The notes beneath the pieces were generated by a model, which ran no database searches, was not told where the DNA came from, and worked only from the letters and a program-made list of their open reading frames with translations. The translations under genes were made by a program, and so were the position numbers. Shown here piece by piece: positions 39,218-42,968 of a DNA stretch of 42,968 nt (the first letter of the stretch is position 1; each line of letters starts with the position of its first letter). Origin of the DNA: an uncultured Pelagibacteraceae bacterium (lineage in GTDB: Bacteria; Pseudomonadota; Alphaproteobacteria; Pelagibacterales; Pelagibacteraceae); the NCBI GenBank assembly GCA_902603045.1, contig CACKTH010000004.1, positions 1 through 42,968 of the forward strand. The letters are read 5' to 3'.

Positions 39218-40651
39218 TCAAACAATTTCGTACTTTTTTTGTATTGACATTGCGTGTTCATTAAACTCGTCTAACAATGCAAGCTTTTCATTATCATTCT
39301 CATTAGTATATTTTTCTCTTAGTGTATCAATTTCTGTAAAAAGCGTAGGAATTGTCCACCATTTTTCTTTTTTTTCACTCAAAATCCGCTTTGCAATTTC
39401 TCGTTTTATTGTTTTAAGCATGCTCTCTGGGAGAACTTCGGGCGCCTCTTGAAAAATAATTTTTTTTCCAAATCCCACTAAACGATCATCATCAAATTTA
39501 TCTAGTAATTTAAGTTTATCTTTCCATGATGCTGCATGCCAAGCAGGAAATAAGGCAGTATCTTTGTTAGATGTAAATTTAGTATAAATGCTCTCTTCAG
39601 CATATATATCTTCTTGTGTTTTAGATTGTTCTTTCTCCTCAGCAACTTCTCTTAATGCATGAAGTATATTTTGAGAAAATTTTTCGTTATTTTTAATTAT
39701 ATCTGCTCTCTTGTTAATTAACGATTTATCCATCACATTGTAAGGTTCTGCTTGCATTCCATATTGTGCATCTACAATTATTGGGGCTTTATTAGATCTA
39801 ATCGTTCTTAAAAATTTAGGAGATTTTTTCATTTCAACTTTAAGTTCATTTATTGATAAATTTAATAATGGCTCAACATCAGTCCTTAGATCGAATGCAT
39901 AATACCAGCCAGTGTATATAGGGTGCATACAATATTTTTGATGGAGAGGTGCAACTAGGTGAAGTCTAGATTTGCCATAATAATACTCATTTAAGGTAAT
40001 AATTTCTCCTTTTTTAATAATAGTTTCAGTGTCAGATTTATTCGCAGTTTTAAAAAAAGACTCCCAAGTATCTGGTTGTTTTTTTTTAACTATATTTAAG
40101 ACTTTGGCAGTCATTATACTATCACTTAATGCACTATGAGCATCGGTTGAGTCTATACCCTGCATTCTTGCTAATGATTCCAATTTAAATACTGCATTAT
40201 TTTTTTCATTAAATTCTACTTCTAAAATTGACGGATCTATCGCATAAGCTGCACGAGCAATATTAATACCATCGTGTCTTTTGTTTGGAGCAGCATTTGT
40301 GAGATATGGATATCTAATCCCTTTAAAAAACTCTTTTCTTATCATTTCATCATCAAATCCAATATTAGACCAACCAAGAAATACTGCAGGACTCCACTTT
40401 TTAAATATTTTTTCAACTTCTGCTAACATTTGATAATGAGAAAGATTAGTTTGGGTTAATTGCTTTATAGATGTTTTATTTACAATTAGAGCCATTGCTT
40501 GAAAGACCTCTCCTTCAGGTAAACGACATCTTAAATTAAATCTATCTTTCTCTTTAAAATTCTCATCAACTAAAACACCACCAATTTCAATGATGCTTCC
40601 AAAGTCTGTGCTTGCACTCGATGATTCTATATCCCAAATTGCTAAATTCAT
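39218..40651 (-). CDS. sbcB: Exodeoxyribonuclease I-like (DEDDh) exonuclease
   Basis: N-terminal DIESSSASTDFGSIIEIGGVL, GWSNIGFDDEMIRKEFF, DAHSALSDSIMTAKV; ExoI-like length. Confidence 0.85.
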   Translation of the reverse strand: MNLAIWDIESSSASTDFGSIIEIGGVLVDENFKEKDRFNLRCRLPEGEVFQAMALIVNKTSIKQLTQTNLSHYQMLAEVEKIFKKWSPAVFLGWSNIGFDDEMIRKEFFKGIRYPYLTNAAPNKRHDGINIARAAYAIDPSILEVEFNEKNNAVFKLESLARMQGIDSTDAHSALSDSIMTAKVLNIVKKKQPDTWESFFKTANKSDTETIIKKGEIITLNEYYYGKSRLHLVAPLHQKYCMHPIYTGWYYAFDLRTDVEPLLNLSINELKVEMKKSPKFLRTIRSNKAPIIVDAQYGMQAEPYNVMDKSLINKRADIIKNNEKFSQNILHALREVAEEKEQSKTQEDIYAEESIYTKFTSNKDTALFPAWHAASWKDKLKLLDKFDDDRLVGFGKKIIFQEAPEVLPESMLKTIKREIAKRILSEKKEKWWTIPTLFTEIDTLREKYTNENDNEKLALLDEFNEHAMSIQKKYEIV

Positions 40652-40775
40652 AATTTTATCCTCAAACTAGCTAATGTTTATTGGATTTTTGGAAAGTTTT
40701 TTAAAGACTTAACCATTAGCATATAAACAATTAGCTCAGGTATTAATAACTCTTTTATGGATAGGATAAATAAAG

Positions 40776-41462
40776 TCAAGATATATTATTCAATTCGTAA
40801 AACTTTTTAACCCTTCCTAAAAATAAATTTTGATACATTTCTAATTCAGCACCTTCAATTTTAAATTCTTGGAATAAAATATCTTTAGTACATAACAGTA
40901 TTATTCCTGCTTTCATCTTAGTTCCATGAACAACGTCATGAGCTAAAGTATAAGCTCCTAGTTGCAAAAAATAATCTTGAATATAATCTGATTTTTTCGG
41001 TTTATTAGACTGTTTAAAATCTACTATAACATCTTTACCTTCAAACAATGCTATCATGTCAGCTGTGCCAGCATATTGATCTGGATAATATAAAGTTTCT
41101 TCCATTCCATATACTTCATTGAGTCTTCCGGTAATTCCTTTTTGAATTATTTCTTTTGCCATATTTTTATATTGCTCATTACTTTCAAAAAAACTCTCAT
41201 TAATTCTTCCTCTTAAATAATCTTCGATATAAGAATGCATTGAGGTACCTCTTGCTGATGCTTCTGTTTTAATTCTATTAGCTTCATTAATTCCTACTCT
41301 TGCTTTCCAATTAGCTAGAGCTGCCTTCTCTTCTTCTGACTTGGTGGCACTTAAAATAGTGGTAACGCTTGGTAATTTATTCTCTCCTAATAAATATTTT
41401 CTATATCCATCTTCAATTGATCTTGATGATTTTGGATAATTAAATTTATTATTCCACTTCAT
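40776..41462 (-). CDS. PD-(D/E)XK superfamily exonuclease (MGME1/phage exonuclease-like)
   Basis: LPSVTTILS, GTSMHSYIEDYL, QYAGTADMIALFEGKDVIVDFKQS..YFLQLGAY. Confidence 0.75.
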   Translation of the reverse strand: MKWNNKFNYPKSSRSIEDGYRKYLLGENKLPSVTTILSATKSEEEKAALANWKARVGINEANRIKTEASARGTSMHSYIEDYLRGRINESFFESNEQYKNMAKEIIQKGITGRLNEVYGMEETLYYPDQYAGTADMIALFEGKDVIVDFKQSNKPKKSDYIQDYFLQLGAYTLAHDVVHGTKMKAGIILLCTKDILFQEFKIEGAELEMYQNLFLGRVKKFYELNNIS

Positions 41463-41485
41463 TAAAGTTTTTTTAAAAGATTAAT

Positions 41486-42583
41486 TTAATTTTTTGCCTG
41501 TCTTGGAATATCTTCAAATTTTTCTACATTTTCAGTTTCAATAGCTTTTTCTATTTGCTCTGGATCTTTTATATTTTCTAATGTTCTTTTAATAGATCTT
41601 GCATCAGTTCCAAATTTATCAACAGCAGTCATAGCTTCTTCTAGTTTTTTTCTTAGATTAATAATTCCATCAAAATGTTTTGTAAATCTTGTATTTATTG
41701 TTTTTAAATGATCATATATTTCAGTTGCGTGTTTTTGAACTTTTAATGTTTGAAAACCCATGTGTAATGATTGTAAATATCCAGATAAATTATTTGGTCC
41801 CATAATAGTTACTTTATATTTTTTCATTAATTCTTGGCTCAATAATTCCTTTGTATTTGGGTCTTGATAATTAGCTAACTCTAAAAACAAACTCTCTGTT
41901 GGTGCATACACAATTGCAAAATCAGTAGTTTTAGGCGGTACAATATATTTTTCATTAACACTTTTAGCTTTTTCTTTAAAAGCTTTTGCAAGTTTAGTTC
42001 TTGCATCTGCTATAGCTTTTTTATCATCTTCTTGATGAGCATCTTGAATAGCTTTAAATCTTTCAACAGGAAAGTGGCTATCTACAGGGACTAACACCCC
42101 TTCTTGAAGTTTAATTGCAAATTCAACATTTTCACCTGTTTCTTCTTTCATTTTAACGTTAGAAAAATACTGAGATGAGGGTAGCAGGTCCTTAATAAGT
42201 GATCCCAAGCTAAATTCAGCTAAAGTTCCATACTTTTTAACACCAGCTAAAATTTTATTAATACCTTTTTGACTTTCGTTTAAATTTTCAACTTGAGAAT
42301 TAAAAGCTGCAACTTTCTCATCGACTTTTGTAAGAGCTGCTGTCATATCTTTTGTAACACCAGTTGAAAGATTATTAAAAGATGAAGACATCGAACTTAA
42401 AGATGAATTAATAGTAGTATTTAAACTATCTTTTAATTTAACTATTTCAGAATTTAGATTTGCAATCTCTTCGGACTCTTGATTTTCATCTTCTTTTTTA
42501 AAATTTGATTTAATATTTAAATAAAGAATAGCTGAAGTTGCTATTAGTATTAAAGCTAAAATTATTATTAAAATCGTATCCAT
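41486..42583 (-). CDS. rmuC: DNA recombination protein RmuC
   Basis: N-terminal TM, coiled coil, VPVDSHFPVERF, VAPPKTTDFAIVYAPTESLFLEL-like segment (here VPPKTTDFAIVYAPTESLFLEL), MGPNNLSGYLQSLHMGFQTL. Confidence 0.9.
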   Translation of the reverse strand: MDTILIIILALILIATSAILYLNIKSNFKKEDENQESEEIANLNSEIVKLKDSLNTTINSSLSSMSSSFNNLSTGVTKDMTAALTKVDEKVAAFNSQVENLNESQKGINKILAGVKKYGTLAEFSLGSLIKDLLPSSQYFSNVKMKEETGENVEFAIKLQEGVLVPVDSHFPVERFKAIQDAHQEDDKKAIADARTKLAKAFKEKAKSVNEKYIVPPKTTDFAIVYAPTESLFLELANYQDPNTKELLSQELMKKYKVTIMGPNNLSGYLQSLHMGFQTLKVQKHATEIYDHLKTINTRFTKHFDGIINLRKKLEEAMTAVDKFGTDARSIKRTLENIKDPEQIEKAIETENVEKFEDIPRQAKN

Positions 42584-42613
42584 GATTCGTATGTTACACC
42601 TCCCTTATGATAT

Positions 42614-42968
42614 TTAAAGTTTATTTAAAATATTGTTAACAATTTTTGAACTTCTACTTTTTTTTGATGTCATCAAGCAAGCTTGAGAATTAAGGATTAT
42701 TCCATCTTTTAATATCCTTAATTTATTAGCTTTCAAAGTTGCCCCTGTTGAAGTTATATCTGTTATAATTTCTGATGATCCAGTAAATGGGTATATCTCT
42801 GTTGCTCCAAGACTTTTAACTAATTTAAATTGTGTAACACCTCTTGAAAACATAAACTCTGTAGTTAATTTTGGGTATTTTGTTGCTATGCGCAATCTAT
42901 TTCTTTTTTTATCTTTAAATTCAAATGCTATCTCTTCAAGGTCAGGCATTGTCTGTACATCTATCCAA
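42614..42968 (-). CDS. hisG: ATP phosphoribosyltransferase, C-terminal part (truncated by window end)
   Basis: RIATKYPKLTTEF, SLGATEIYPFTGSSEIITDITSTGATL; reading continues beyond 42968. Confidence 0.9.
   Translation of the reverse strand, partial: WIDVQTMPDLEEIAFEFKDKKRNRLRIATKYPKLTTEFMFSRGVTQFKLVKSLGATEIYPFTGSSEIITDITSTGATLKANKLRILKDGIILNSQACLMTSKKSRSSKIVNNILNKL

Noticed and set aside
40670-40720. GCTAATG...CATTAGC separated repeat
   Set aside because: Short arms with a 37-nt spacer in AT-rich DNA; likely chance
40731-40760. tRNA-like 'ttagctcaggt' string between sbcB and the PD-(D/E)XK gene
   Set aside because: No anticodon arm, T-arm or pairing acceptor stem around it
42614-42949. 111-aa stand-alone protein as in the ORF track
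   Set aside because: It is the C-terminal part of HisG cut by the window edge; the Met at 42949 is internal

Overview
The window is AT-rich, densely packed and reads as a streamlined SAR11/Pelagibacter-like alphaproteobacterial chromosome. That assignment is inferred from gene order, composition and protein character; no search was run. It starts inside a minus-strand rRNA operon (16S, tRNA-Ile-GAT, tRNA-Ala-TGC, 5' part of 23S). It continues through housekeeping genes: prmC/prfA/ispG/lysC, ubiG, argJ, secA, accA, glcB, recR/ybaB/dnaX, an SRP RNA, pheA, kdsB, a cytochrome c, argF/argD, gcrA, rnd/kdsD/lptC/lptB, aroA/cmk/rpsA/ihfB/pyrF/trpF/trpB/trpA/accD/folC, trxA, an ExoI + PD-(D/E)XK nuclease + RmuC cluster, and partial hisG. 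I see no CRISPR array, prophage, transposon or toxin-antitoxin module. The leads most worth checking are: (1) a trpF-trpB-trpA block with substitutions at normally conserved catalytic and substrate-site motifs; (2) a Cmk whose Walker A lysine is Ala; (3) an AccA with a C-terminal transmembrane-like tail; (4) a nuclease cluster next to trxA, where other alphaproteobacteria often carry addAB; (5) an SRP RNA overlapping the over-extended dnaX ORF; (6) A14/A12/A11 tracts inside essential genes; (7) no glycine riboswitch motif upstream of glcB; (8) tail-to-tail 4-nt stop-codon overlaps.
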